Assembly (NCBI GenBank): GCA_934292955.1 | Contig: CAKQXZ010000017.1 | Location: 1 to 39,744 of the forward strand | Direction of reading: 5' to 3' | Length of the DNA stretch: 39,744 bases | Source: an uncultured Clostridia bacterium | GTDB taxonomy: Bacteria > Bacillota_A > Clostridia > Christensenellales > Borkfalkiaceae | Shown here: piece by piece, positions 6,976 to 14,569 of the stretch | Position numbering within the stretch: position 1 is the stretch's first letter | How the letters are laid out: each line of letters begins with the position of its first letter | Made by a program: the position numbers and the translations under genes | Notes under the pieces: model-generated | What the model was told of the DNA's origin: nothing | Seen by the model: the letters and a program-made list of their open reading frames with translations, nothing else | Database searches by the model: none

Positions 6976-7677
6976 TTAATCCGTTCCGCGAAGAATTACG
7001 TTTTTAAGACCGTGCGCCAGAAGTATTTCTTTGATTTCGCGCATTTCGCCGTCGGTATAAGCGGTAAAGCCGTGTTCGGGCACGCGCTCGGAGTCTTTGA
7101 ACTTTTGCAGACAATACAGTCTTGCGCCCTGCAGCCACCCGGCGATCTCGGCAAAATCTTCTTTTTTGTTAAGTTCTTTTACTACCGTAGTGCGGAATTC
7201 GTACTCAACCTTGCCTTGCTTTAACAGTTCCACGCTTTTTTTAACGTTTCCGATATCGATTTCACAACCAGCCGAAAGCGGATATTTTTCGGGCGTGTTT
7301 TTTATGTCCATGGCTACGTAATCGCACAGCCCGTTTTCTATTATATATTTAAGCCTGTCGAACACGCTGCCGTTGGTATCTATTTTAACCAGAAAACCGC
7401 GGTCGTGCGCCTGTTTTGCAAAATCGATTACTTCTTTATGCAAAAGCGGTTCGCCGCCCGTGATGCAGATACCGTCTAACTTGCCCTTTCTGCCCGACAG
7501 ATAGTCGAGAATTTCTTCGCCCGAAAAACAATACTCGGGGGCGTTTTTACCCGAAAAGGCAATTTCTGCATTGTGGCAGAACGGACAACGAAAATTGCAC
7601 CCCGCCGTAAACGCCGTGCAAGCAGTACGCTCGGGATAATCGAGCAATGTTACTTTCTGAAAACCCGCAAATTCCAT
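6976..7677 (-). CDS. nrdG: Anaerobic ribonucleotide-triphosphate reductase activating protein (radical SAM)
   Basis: A radical-SAM enzyme that makes the glycyl radical on NrdD under anaerobic conditions. It has 233 aa, as in the NrdG2 subgroup that starts with the FQKxTLLDYPE signature. The iron-sulfur cluster Cys residues are Cys27, Cys31 and Cys34 (CNFRCPFC). The SAM-binding CITGGEPLL follows at about 94-102, and KIDTNG and DYVAMDIKN are also conserved. nrdD is not adjacent. The start at 7677 has only a weak SD (AAAGAGA). The NYN gene follows after about 105 bp and may share the transcript. The exact glycyl-radical partner is inferred. Confidence 0.88.
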   Translation of the reverse strand: MEFAGFQKVTLLDYPERTACTAFTAGCNFRCPFCHNAEIAFSGKNAPEYCFSGEEILDYLSGRKGKLDGICITGGEPLLHKEVIDFAKQAHDRGFLVKIDTNGSVFDRLKYIIENGLCDYVAMDIKNTPEKYPLSAGCEIDIGNVKKSVELLKQGKVEYEFRTTVVKELNKKEDFAEIAGWLQGARLYCLQKFKDSERVPEHGFTAYTDGEMREIKEILLAHGLKNVILRGTD

Positions 7678-7749
7678 TTTTATCTCTTTTAAGCCGCGCG
7701 ACCGTAATAATTATAATCTGTTTTTTATGCAATCGCCCGCTATATCGAC

Positions 7750-7787
7750 AAAACGGATTCTTCTCGTTATGAAAAGAACCCGTTTTT
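7750..7787 (-). terminator. Terminator after the Glu-rich protein gene
   Basis: AAAACGG (7750-7756) pairs with CCGTTTT (7780-7786), with additional TTCTT/AAGAA pairing inside. The A-run on the plus strand gives a U-tract for minus-strand transcripts. Confidence 0.65.
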
Positions 7788-7841
7788 GATTTATCTTTTG
7801 TGTTTCTTATGTACACTAAACGGAATATATCCGATAGTTTC

Positions 7842-9050
7842 TTATTCTTCCGTTCCTTCTTCAATATCGAGCGGTTCGAGTTCGTTTTCGGGAAGGTCGT
7901 TGTTGTTATTCAACGCTTCTTCGATAAGTTGCATCGCGTCGACTTCGAAGGGTTTACGTCTTTCGAGCATTTCGTGCTGTTCTGCGCACTGATCGATAAG
8001 ACGTTTTGCATATTTCATCGCTCTGCCCGATTTAATACGGAGCATTACGGGAACGGTAACGTAGGTCTTTTTATTGGACATATCTACACAGCGGAACTTC
8101 GGATCTACCGTGTTGATATCCATATTAAGATACAGCTTGAGAGTTTTGCCCGCAACCGACAGTTTTACAAAATGGAATCTACCCATATTGATACTGTCGA
8201 ACTTCTTGGAAATTCTCGATTTGAGTTTTCTGAATCTTAAAGCATAGTTCTTGAGTTCGTCGTATCTGTCCTGAATTACTTCGGAAGCAACCATCATCTT
8301 TTCGGCAAAGTTCGGGCTTCTTACATAACCTTTCTTTTCGGGAAGTTCGCCCGCTTCTGCGTTAAGATCGAACGCTACCGCACTTGATGCGGCAATGTCG
8401 TCATCCATAACGCCGGCGGCAAGATCCTGAAGCGTGGTGTCTTCGGTAACCGCTTCTTCGGAAGTTTCTTCGACGGGTTCGAAAGTTTCTTCGGGTTGTT
8501 CTTCTTCTTCGACTACTTCTTCTTCAACCGTTTCGGAAGCAAGTTCTTCAAGCGTGTTATCTTCTTCAGCCTGTTCTTCTTCGGCAGATTCTTCTGCTTG
8601 TTCTTCAACAGGTTCTTCTACCGTTTCTTCGGTCGGTTCTTCGAAGTGTTCTTCTTCTGGAACTTCTTCAGCCATTTCTTCGAATTTAACGGGTTCTTCG
8701 GTATGCTCTTCTACAACCGTAGTCTTTTCTTCTTCGGCGCGAGCTTTTGCTTCTTCGAGAGAAGTAAGCAACATATCGACCTTGTCGTTAACTTCGGATA
8801 CCTGTTTTTCAAGGCTGTCGAATCTTTCTTCGTTTGCGGTATTATCCGCTACGACAACGACAGGTTCAACTGCTTTCGCCGGTTCTGTAACAACGGGAGC
8901 AGGTGCAGGCGTAGGCTCGGCAGGTTCTGCGGGTTTAACCGCAGCGGCTACCGCTCTGCCGTTTTTATCAATCATTACTTCTTCGACAACGGCAAAAAAT
9001 CTCGGCTTTTTAACGCCGTGCGTTCCTTCACTATCAAACCAGATTCTCAT
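7842..9050 (-). CDS. Unknown protein: Glu-rich disordered centre, conserved C-terminal domain
   Basis: 402 aa, not recognised as a named family. The N-terminus (1-40, MRIWFDSEG...) is short and ordered-looking. It is followed by an Ala/Pro/Val linker, a possible coiled coil (about 75-105), and a very acidic stretch of repeated EEPVEE/EEQ units (about 110-210) that is almost surely disordered. The C-terminal 150 residues are ordered and basic, with RFHFVKLSVAGKTLKLYLNM and SNKKTYVTVPVMLRIKSGR; similar blocks occur in uncharacterised Clostridia proteins as far as I recall. The ATG at 9050 has SD GAGGT and is preferred to GTG 9062. Its own promoter is at 9130-9158. No transmembrane segment or signal peptide is seen. 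Function unknown. Confidence 0.85.
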   Translation of the reverse strand: MRIWFDSEGTHGVKKPRFFAVVEEVMIDKNGRAVAAAVKPAEPAEPTPAPAPVVTEPAKAVEPVVVVADNTANEERFDSLEKQVSEVNDKVDMLLTSLEEAKARAEEEKTTVVEEHTEEPVKFEEMAEEVPEEEHFEEPTEETVEEPVEEQAEESAEEEQAEEDNTLEELASETVEEEVVEEEEQPEETFEPVEETSEEAVTEDTTLQDLAAGVMDDDIAASSAVAFDLNAEAGELPEKKGYVRSPNFAEKMMVASEVIQDRYDELKNYALRFRKLKSRISKKFDSINMGRFHFVKLSVAGKTLKLYLNMDINTVDPKFRCVDMSNKKTYVTVPVMLRIKSGRAMKYAKRLIDQCAEQHEMLERRKPFEVDAMQLIEEALNNNNDLPENELEPLDIEEGTEE

Positions 9051-9129
9051 AGTCAACCTCACTCAAAAATCCGATACCCAAAGCCGCATGCCCTGCATGC
9101 GAATCCTTGCATACACTATCTTTGGCTTT

Positions 9130-9158
9130 ATTATATAATATAAAATTATAATAATCAA
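9130..9158 (-). promoter_or_regulatory. Sigma-A promoter of the Glu-rich protein gene
   Basis: On the minus strand TTGATT (9153-9158), 17-nt spacer, TATAAT (9130-9135). The leader contains a perfect CGCATGC/GCATGCG hairpin (about 9087-9103) not far from the ribosome binding site. Confidence 0.75.
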
Positions 9159-9229
9159 GCGTTATGAAAAAAATTTTTGAACTTTTTGATTTTTTCACAT
9201 AATTTTCGCCGAAAACGGCGTTTTATAAC

Positions 9230-9246
9230 CGATAACCGACGTATAG
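9230..9246 (+). repeat. Dispersed 17-nt motif, copy 3 (15/17)
   Basis: CGATAACCGACGTATAG, two differences from CGATAATCGACYTATAG. Confidence 0.55.
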
Positions 9247-9369
9247 GTCAATATTTTATTGTTGCGAATAAACGAAAAATCGGATTTGTCCACAATTTCA
9301 ATACGCTCGTACCGCCGCTAAAAACGGATTTTTACGCTCAAATAATATGCCACGCTATAACAAAATATG

Positions 9370-9386
9370 CGTTTATCGACTTATAG
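9370..9386 (+). repeat. Dispersed 17-nt motif, copy 4 (15/17)
   Basis: CGTTTATCGACTTATAG followed by GGCTTGTTTTT, the usual G/C-then-T-run context. Confidence 0.6.
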
Positions 9387-9630
9387 GGCTTGTTTTTACA
9401 AAAAGCACGGACGACAAAAAAAACGCCCGCTTTTACTTAAAAACTTGGCTATAGGCGTTTTAACGGCATATTACTTAATATATAAATACGACCATGGCGT
9501 TATACCGGGCGGCACGCTTATTGAATATTTGCCTTACTGCGTTAAAACGATATCACGGTTGAATTATTGAGTGTGGCGGTGTGCCACTCTACCCGATTTG
9601 ATTACGCAATAAGTAAGAAACCGTTAAAAA

Positions 9631-9692
9631 GTGCGGCACTGCATGCCCGGATTCTTCTGGCGTTGGGCAAGTAAGCGCGTCTCAGGATGACC
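9631..9692. repeat. CTCAGGATGACC-type interspersed repeat, copy A
   Basis: Begins GTGCGGCACTGCATGCCCGG and ends GTCTCAGGATGACC. It aligns along its whole length with copies at 30521-30582 and 30741-30804. Read on the other strand it starts GGTCATCCTGAG, a phrase I know from interspersed repeats in many bacterial genomes. Confidence 0.7.
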
Positions 9693-9852
9693 TAATATAT
9701 GCCTAACAAAAAACAAACTGTGCGGATGGATATGCTTTTTTAGTCCGCATCCACCGCAAGCGGTCCCCCTTCTCCAAGCGGCGAAGGCAAGGTTTGATTG
9801 TGAAAAGATGCCGAGTAAATAAGCAAAGTCAGGATGACGGGAATAGAAAAAG

Positions 9853-9879
9853 AAAAATCGCACGGCGGGTGCCGTGCGA
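9853..9879 (-). terminator. Terminator of the large lipoprotein gene
   Basis: TCGCACGGC (9858-9866) pairs perfectly with GCCGTGCGA (9871-9879), 4-nt loop. On the minus strand it is followed by TTTTTCTTTTTC. It lies 22 bp past the stop codon. Confidence 0.85.
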
Positions 9880-9900
9880 CGTGATTTTGTGTTGTTAAGA

Positions 9901-11535
9901 TTACTTGTCTTCGCCGAAAGTATCCTTAATATATTTGTCCATTGTTTCCTGAACGGAATCGGCGATCTTGCCGACGCAGGTGGACAGATTGGAAAGAACG
10001 CTGTCTTTATCGGACTTTCTGATAGTTTCGATTTCTTCGTCGGTCTTTTTTGCGTTTTCGGTCATATCGGAAACGTAAACAAGGCTGGAGTACGGAGTTG
10101 CGGTATAAACCGAAAGGAAGTAATTATCGACTACTTCGGGCAGATACCACGAAGTGGAGTTAGCAAGGAAGTTAACCTTTTCGAGTTTTGCTTCGGGAGC
10201 GTTTTCGCCCGTGATAGCATTGCCCTGCGGATCGATAACGGAACCGATTATCTGAACTCTGTAATAATAGTTGTTGGAATCGGTAAGATATACATAACCG
10301 TTATTCCAGAACTTTACGGTGTAACCTACAAGGTCTTTATCGTAGAAGAGCCAAGCGCAGTTGTTTTCGATTTTGTCGCCGTTGAAGGTAGAGCCGTTTT
10401 GGAAATCAACATTGTAAGCGACGAGACCGTAAGTGCTGTCAAGATAAATGATGCAGTTCTTGCTTGCATAGTAAGAAGACGAAGAGAATATCTTGGACGC
10501 GTTTGCGGTAGCGTTGCTGAGATCTGCGAATTTAGCTTTGTTCGCTTCGCTGTCGTTTGCGGTGATATCTTTCTTATCGAGCGCGTAATATTTAACTACG
10601 CTCGTAACCGAAGTATCTACATAGGTAACTTTGAGATAAACCGTTTCGTCTGCGTTTTTGAGCAACGAATAGGTAACGCCGGTAAGACCGGTGCCGCCGT
10701 TGTTATCGTCGTCGGTTTCGGTGCCGTTTTTGATTTTGCCTTTGCCCGAAAGAACGAGTTCGGCTTTTTCACTGCCCGCTACATAACGATATACGTCGTT
10801 GTATTTTTCTTCCTGCTTAAGATCTTCGTCGTAAGCGGTTACGGTGTAGTAAACGTCGTTGCCGTTGCCGAAGTCGTATTCGGAAACTTTTTCGGACGTG
10901 AAGACTTTTTCGCCGGTTTCCGCATTATAAGCGACGATAGCCGCTCTCGTTGCGGTGCTGCTCGTGGATCTTTCGTCTTTAACGGTGGTTTTGATCATGA
11001 GATAAACCTTACCGTTGTTTTCGACATAGCGATATGCGGTAGTGTTATCGTCAACGGTGTCTATAACAGTTCTTTCTTTACCGTCGAGCGACGCTTTTAC
11101 AAAGCTGAGTTTTTCGTTCTGAACTTTACCTTCTTTGTTCTTTTCGGTATAAGGAGAAGCAAAATAAACGTTACTGCCGTAAATATAGAAACCCGAAGTC
11201 ATATCGCCCGCTACGAAAAGCGAAGGAATTACCATTTCGGTTTTTACGGTAGTTTCGGTATTACCGTCGGCAGCGGCGGCAAGGTCGCTCTTTTTGACTC
11301 TTACGAGCGCGCCGGTTACGGGTTTGCCGAAAGTGTTGTCATCGGTGTTTGCCGCAATGCCGTTTATGAAATAGACGTACTCGCCTTTAACGACGGCAAA
11401 ACCGCCGTTGGAAGAAACTTCCCCGTCGAGCCCGCTAAGGTTATTCGAATAGTTGGTTTTGGAATTGTTGCAGCCGGCAAAAACAAACCCGAAAGCCATT
11501 ACTACAGCCAGCAACAGTACCGTAATTTTTTTCAT
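9901..11535 (-). CDS. Large secreted lipoprotein of unknown function
   Basis: 544 aa with a clear lipoprotein signal peptide: Lys-Lys, a hydrophobic core, then the lipobox FAGC with Cys22 as the lipidated residue, followed by an Asn/Ser-rich linker. The rest is extracellular, rich in Tyr, Asn, Thr and beta-strand patterns (GEYVYFING, GSNVYFASPY, NGYVYLTDS). This suggests several blades of a beta-propeller like DUF5050-type domains, but that is inference. The C-terminal 50 residues look helical. The start at 11535 follows SD AAAGGAG. It is monocistronic, between a promoter at 11602-11630 and a terminator at 9853-9879. Location is the outer face of the membrane; ligand unknown. Confidence 0.88.
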   Translation of the reverse strand: MKKITVLLLAVVMAFGFVFAGCNNSKTNYSNNLSGLDGEVSSNGGFAVVKGEYVYFINGIAANTDDNTFGKPVTGALVRVKKSDLAAAADGNTETTVKTEMVIPSLFVAGDMTSGFYIYGSNVYFASPYTEKNKEGKVQNEKLSFVKASLDGKERTVIDTVDDNTTAYRYVENNGKVYLMIKTTVKDERSTSSTATRAAIVAYNAETGEKVFTSEKVSEYDFGNGNDVYYTVTAYDEDLKQEEKYNDVYRYVAGSEKAELVLSGKGKIKNGTETDDDNNGGTGLTGVTYSLLKNADETVYLKVTYVDTSVTSVVKYYALDKKDITANDSEANKAKFADLSNATANASKIFSSSSYYASKNCIIYLDSTYGLVAYNVDFQNGSTFNGDKIENNCAWLFYDKDLVGYTVKFWNNGYVYLTDSNNYYYRVQIIGSVIDPQGNAITGENAPEAKLEKVNFLANSTSWYLPEVVDNYFLSVYTATPYSSLVYVSDMTENAKKTDEEIETIRKSDKDSVLSNLSTCVGKIADSVQETMDKYIKDTFGEDK

Positions 11536-11601
11536 TTTCTCTACTCCTTTCGTAGTGAAATATTTGATGTCAGGCGCATATCACAGCCGATATGCTCATA
11601 C

Positions 11602-11630
11602 ATTATATACTAATCGAAGAAAATAATCAA
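11602..11630 (-). promoter_or_regulatory. Sigma-A promoter of the lipoprotein gene
   Basis: On the minus strand TTGATT (11625-11630), 17-nt spacer, TATAAT (11602-11607). The leader is about 60 nt. Confidence 0.8.
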
Positions 11631-11781
11631 ATCTTTACAGCAAAAATCAGAAAAAAAATAACATTTTACGGACATTACGCAGAGCGCGCCGAAAAGACGC
11701 CGACCGACCGCTTTACTCTAGCATATCACCGTTTATTTATGCGGGCAAAAAAACACTTATGCAGGCTTAAAGGAGTTTTTT

Positions 11782-12129
11782 ATGGAGAAAACAAGCATAC
11801 TCGACTTTATAGCAAAACTTACGGGTTCAAACCCTTCTGAAAGCAAGACCGACGAACAAAAAACGGAAGACGCCGCCGAGAAAAAAGAGCCCGAACAAAA
11901 CGGCAAGGACAGTTTTATGCGAAGTTACAATCCGTTTTCCGCCGCCGAGAGCGACAAGCGGCAGATAACTTCGCCGCGCGCCGCCAAGCCGCCTAAAAAC
12001 ACAATCGACTTAAAGTACGGAAAAAATCTCGCCGCCGAAAAGAAAAACGATCGCTCTTCGGATATGGTGCGTTTTATTAACAGGCACAACGCTTTATCTC
12101 AAAGCATCAATAAAAAAGACGGCGATTAA
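11782..12129 (+). CDS. Small hydrophilic unknown protein
   Basis: 115 aa, not recognised. Strongly charged (Lys, Glu, Asp), low in hydrophobics and probably mostly disordered. A short hydrophobic N-terminal helix (MEKTSILDFIAKLTG) and a possibly ordered C-terminal helix (SDMVRFINRHNALSQSI) flank an EKKEPEQ-type linker. The start is well supported by SD AAAGGAG 6-7 nt upstream. It is the only plus-strand protein gene between the transposase and the two-component system, transcribed away from the lipoprotein gene. No clear promoter was seen. Motif copy 5 follows the stop by about 26 bp. Confidence 0.7.
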   Translation: MEKTSILDFIAKLTGSNPSESKTDEQKTEDAAEKKEPEQNGKDSFMRSYNPFSAAESDKRQITSPRAAKPPKNTIDLKYGKNLAAEKKNDRSSDMVRFINRHNALSQSINKKDGD

Positions 12130-12154
12130 CCCCTGTTTTCGACCGCGAACAACG

Positions 12155-12171
12155 CGATAGCCGACTTATAG
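12155..12171 (+). repeat. Dispersed 17-nt motif, copy 5 (15/17)
   Basis: CGATAGCCGACTTATAG, followed by CCCGATATTTTT. It lies between two convergent genes and is probably part of a shared terminator. Confidence 0.6.
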
Positions 12172-12253
12172 CCCGATATTTTTCGTTTGAACCATAAAAA
12201 AGAGACGCACCGACGGATAGAAAACGTAAGCCGTTAAATTATTTTTCAGTCGC

Positions 12254-12742
12254 CTATTTAAGTTCCGATACCCCGCCGCCGTTATCGGTTATTACCGCTC
12301 GGTCGGGTAAATCCGTCCACCGCGAGCAAACGACGGTTATTTGGTTCTTTTTAAGAAACTCGTTTATATTCGCGGCGATTTCTTTGTTACCGCCAGCATA
12401 CCAGTCGGATAGCTCTTCGGTGTTCAGAAAATTCATTCCGTCCGACGTTCTCGAGCCGCCGAAAAGGGGCTGATCGCCGAGATAAAACTCAACTGCGCAA
12501 AGTTCGCCGTTCAGGTAGCCCGCCGCATGCTTAACAAGATCTTCTTCGTTGCCGTAAGCAAACCTTGCCGACTGAGAAGCAAACTCCATAGTCATATTTT
12601 CTTCACCGAAAGTAATTGCCATATGGCTTTTGCCGTAGGGATTTTTTATTGCTATAAAACTTTGCCCGCCATACTCGTAAATTTGAGAGCCGTATTCTTT
12701 GAGTTCTTTCTGAACGTATTCGATTGATTTTTCTTTTTCCAT
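12254..12742 (-). CDS. Unknown cytoplasmic protein
   Basis: 162 aa, not recognised. It has mixed alpha/beta character, no signal peptide or membrane segment. An N-terminal helix (EKEKSIEYVQKELKEYGSQI) is followed by beta-rich segments (SFIAIKNP, HMAITFGEENMTMEF) and a C-terminal strand (QITVVCSRWTDLPDRAVI). The start at 12742 follows GGAGAA. It is separated from mreB by a motif-bearing terminator, so it probably has its own promoter, which I did not identify. Confidence 0.7.
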   Translation of the reverse strand: MEKEKSIEYVQKELKEYGSQIYEYGGQSFIAIKNPYGKSHMAITFGEENMTMEFASQSARFAYGNEEDLVKHAAGYLNGELCAVEFYLGDQPLFGGSRTSDGMNFLNTEELSDWYAGGNKEIAANINEFLKKNQITVVCSRWTDLPDRAVITDNGGGVSELK

Positions 12743-12758
12743 TGTTCTCCGTTATATA

Positions 12759-12795
12759 AAAAACCGCACGATAATCGACTTATAGCGCGGTTTTT
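12759..12795 (-). terminator. mreB terminator with dispersed motif copy 6 (exact) as its loop
   Basis: AAAAACCGC (12759-12767) pairs perfectly with GCGGTTTTT (12787-12795). The 19-nt interior is the exact 17-nt motif CGATAATCGACTTATAG (12769-12785) plus flanks. Inside it ATAA and TTAT can pair around TCGAC. This is the clearest case of the motif built into a terminator. Confidence 0.85.
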
Positions 12796-12807
12796 AATAT
12801 CACTTAA

Positions 12808-13821
12808 CTATTTTCTGCCAGTGTGTTTAAGGTTTAACGCCGACAGAAGTTTTGCATTACCGCAGACCTTACCCGCGCCGCAAACGGTGGCAAGTTCGGG
12901 GTTATCGCATACGTTGGCACGCATACCCGCGTTGTATCTGAAATACTGTTCAAGCCCGACTATGCGACTGCCGCCGCCCGCAAAATATACGCCCGCGCGC
13001 CTGATATCGGCGGAAATTTCGGCGGGAAGTTTTGCCATAAGCATATCGGCTATTCTGAAAATTTTATCGAAAAAGATTTTGATCGGTTCGAAAATATCGC
13101 TTGCGCGGACGGCAACCGCTCTCGGTCTTCCGCTGTCGCAATCTCTGCCGTTGACGATGATTTCGGTATTGTCGTTTTCGAGCAGACTGCCGATCTGTAT
13201 TTTGACTTTTTCGGCGGTTAAAACGCCTATTCTTAAACCGAAATTGTCGTCTATGTAATCGACGATCATTTTATCAATCGTCTTGCCGCCCATGTTTACG
13301 CTTATACCCGATATTACGCCGCCGAGCGAAACCGAAGCCATTTTGGTGCTTCCGCCGCCGATATCGATTAAAAAACACGGAGTGCTTTCGGTCAGCGGGA
13401 CGCCCGCGCCCAACGCCGTCAATACCGGGGATTCGGCAAAATAAACGTCGTAAACGCCGCATTCGTTAAGCACGCTTTCGTACTTTTTAATAACCGCGTT
13501 CTCCGCCCCGCAAGGAACGGAAAACAAAACGGGCGGTCTTTTGCCCAGTTTTTTAATGGTTACTTTATTAAGAAAAATATCGAGCATGAGCGCGGCGGAA
13601 CCCGCGTCGCTTACATACCCTTCGAATATCGGAGAGCGAACGGTCGTGCCGTCTACCGTTCTTCCTATAAGATTTTTTGCTTCCTGACCGACCGAGCGCA
13701 CTGCCCGTCTGTTGCCGTCAAGCGCGATATAACTCGGCTCTTCCAAAACAACGCCCGTACCCAACTGATACATGCGCGTGTTCGAAGATCCGAGATCTAT
13801 TGCCATCGAAGGTAATTTCAT
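12808..13821 (-). CDS. mreB: MreB/Mbl-family bacterial actin
   Basis: Actin-like ATPase that organises cell-wall elongation beneath the membrane. 337 aa, the normal length. The phosphate-1 motif is IDLGSSNTRMY (about 8-18), the phosphate-2 motif FLIDIGGGSTKMA (about 151-163), and the adenosine motif VYFAGGGSRIVG (about 281-292). The start at 13821 follows SD AAAGGAG. It lies between maf and an unknown gene. In Bacilli maf-radC-mreBCD form one locus; here maf is present upstream but mreC and mreD are not, so this may be a second MreB paralogue (Mbl/MreBH-like). Confidence 0.92.
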   Translation of the reverse strand: MKLPSMAIDLGSSNTRMYQLGTGVVLEEPSYIALDGNRRAVRSVGQEAKNLIGRTVDGTTVRSPIFEGYVSDAGSAALMLDIFLNKVTIKKLGKRPPVLFSVPCGAENAVIKKYESVLNECGVYDVYFAESPVLTALGAGVPLTESTPCFLIDIGGGSTKMASVSLGGVISGISVNMGGKTIDKMIVDYIDDNFGLRIGVLTAEKVKIQIGSLLENDNTEIIVNGRDCDSGRPRAVAVRASDIFEPIKIFFDKIFRIADMLMAKLPAEISADIRRAGVYFAGGGSRIVGLEQYFRYNAGMRANVCDNPELATVCGAGKVCGNAKLLSALNLKHTGRK

Positions 13822-13858
13822 AACTCGCTCCTTTTGCCTGATTTTAACGTGTTTATGC

Positions 13859-13882
13859 CGATAACGAGCCTATAGCCCGTTA
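13859..13882 (-). repeat. Dispersed motif copy 7 (diverged, 13/17) forming a maf-mreB spacer hairpin
   Basis: CGATAACGAGCCTATAG (13859-13875). In the sense of the genes TAACGGGC and GCTCGTTA form eight pairs (one G-U) around TATAG. It starts 2 nt after the maf stop codon. It may attenuate transcription into mreB or merely mark the maf end. Confidence 0.55.
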
Positions 13883-13884
13883 TT

Positions 13885-14442
13885 TTATTTCAAATTGTTT
13901 TCTTTTAATAGTTTTTCGAATACTTCCTGCGGAAAACCCACAACGTTGGAATAACTGCCTTCTATGCGGTTTACAAGGTCGTAGCCGTCCTGAATTCCGT
14001 AACCGCCCGCTTTATCGAGCCCTAAACCGCTTTTAACATATGCCGTCTTTTTCTCTTCGGAAAGGTCGTTAAAAAAGACCTTTGTTACGTCTGCACCGCT
14101 GATTTTTTTATCGGGCATAAGCAACGCGTAACCCGTGTAAACGTAATGCGCTTTACCCGATAACTCGTCGAGCATCCTGCGTTCGTCTTTGTCGCCCTTG
14201 GGCTTTTGCAGAATTTCGTTACCCGAAACGACGATGGTATCTGCGCCTATAACCGCACAATCGGGATATTTACGGAAAACTTCTTCCGCTTTATGAAGAG
14301 CAATCCGCCGCGCGACTTCGGCTTTATCGGGAACATCTTCGACAACTTCCGCATCGGCTGCGGGAACGATATCGAAATCGACGTTCAGCTCGCCGAGAAG
14401 TTGTTTGCGCCTTGGCGATTTGCTCGCAAGTATTATTTTCAT
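13885..14442 (-). CDS. maf: Maf-family nucleoside triphosphate pyrophosphatase
   Basis: Hydrolyses non-canonical or selected NTPs (dTTP/UTP type in the Bacillus-like subgroup) and is linked to septum and division control in Bacillus. 185 aa, as expected. The signature ASKSPRRKQLL at residues 6-16 holds Ser7, Arg11 and Arg12. GADTIV (about 66-71) and the KPKGDKDERRML loop are family-typical, and GGYGIQDGYD matches the C-terminal block. The start is taken as ATG 14442. There is no Shine-Dalgarno, and a near-perfect promoter ends 6 nt upstream, so the mRNA is probably leaderless. A GTG at 14457 lies inside the promoter and is unlikely. mreB follows. Confidence 0.9.
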   Translation of the reverse strand: MKIILASKSPRRKQLLGELNVDFDIVPAADAEVVEDVPDKAEVARRIALHKAEEVFRKYPDCAVIGADTIVVSGNEILQKPKGDKDERRMLDELSGKAHYVYTGYALLMPDKKISGADVTKVFFNDLSEEKKTAYVKSGLGLDKAGGYGIQDGYDLVNRIEGSYSNVVGFPQEVFEKLLKENNLK

Positions 14443-14448
14443 AAGTGC

Positions 14449-14477
14449 ATTATACACTATATCGCCCTGTTTGTAAA
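14449..14477 (-). promoter_or_regulatory. Sigma-A promoter of maf, placed for a leaderless transcript
   Basis: On the minus strand TTTACA (14472-14477), 17-nt spacer, TATAAT (14449-14454), then GCACTT and the ATG. The usual 6-7 nt from the -10 element to the start site puts +1 at or next to the A of the ATG. Confidence 0.75.
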
Positions 14478-14510
14478 TTATTTGTTTGCAACAAAACCGC
14501 TATTTTGTAT

Positions 14511-14551
14511 ATTAAAACCGCATTTTACCCTTACAAAAAGTAAAATGCGGT
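14511..14551 (-). terminator. spo0A terminator
   Basis: ACCGCATTTTAC (14517-14528) pairs perfectly with GTAAAATGCGGT (14540-14551). On the minus strand it is followed by TTTTAATAT. It lies 18 bp past the spo0A stop. Confidence 0.8.
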
Positions 14552-14569
14552 GATTATATTCTTATTTTG

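Larger units (their letters stand above)
9159..9852. other. Gene-free interval filled with interspersed repeats
   Basis: About 700 bp without a believable gene. It holds two diverged copies of the 17-nt motif (9230-9246, 9370-9386), an AAAACGCC/GGCGTTTT hairpin (9420-9461) whose loop includes CTATAG, one CTCAGGATGACC-type repeat (9631-9692), and a related AGTCAGGATGACGGG end (about 9828-9842). A segment near 9760-9790 (GCAAGCGGTCCCCCTTCTCC) also resembles interspersed-repeat sequence. Confidence 0.6.

Noticed and set aside
8434..9138. Long Ser-rich frame opposite the Glu-rich protein gene
   Set aside because: Mirror image of GAA/GAG-rich codons on the other strand; no start signal.
9367..9570. 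67-aa plus-strand frame in the repeat-rich gap
   Set aside because: No ribosome binding site, starts inside the region around a motif copy, and the interval is otherwise made of repeats.
9874..11613. 579-aa plus-strand frame opposite the lipoprotein gene
   Set aside because: Antisense shadow of a gene with a clear lipobox, SD, promoter and terminator on the minus strand.
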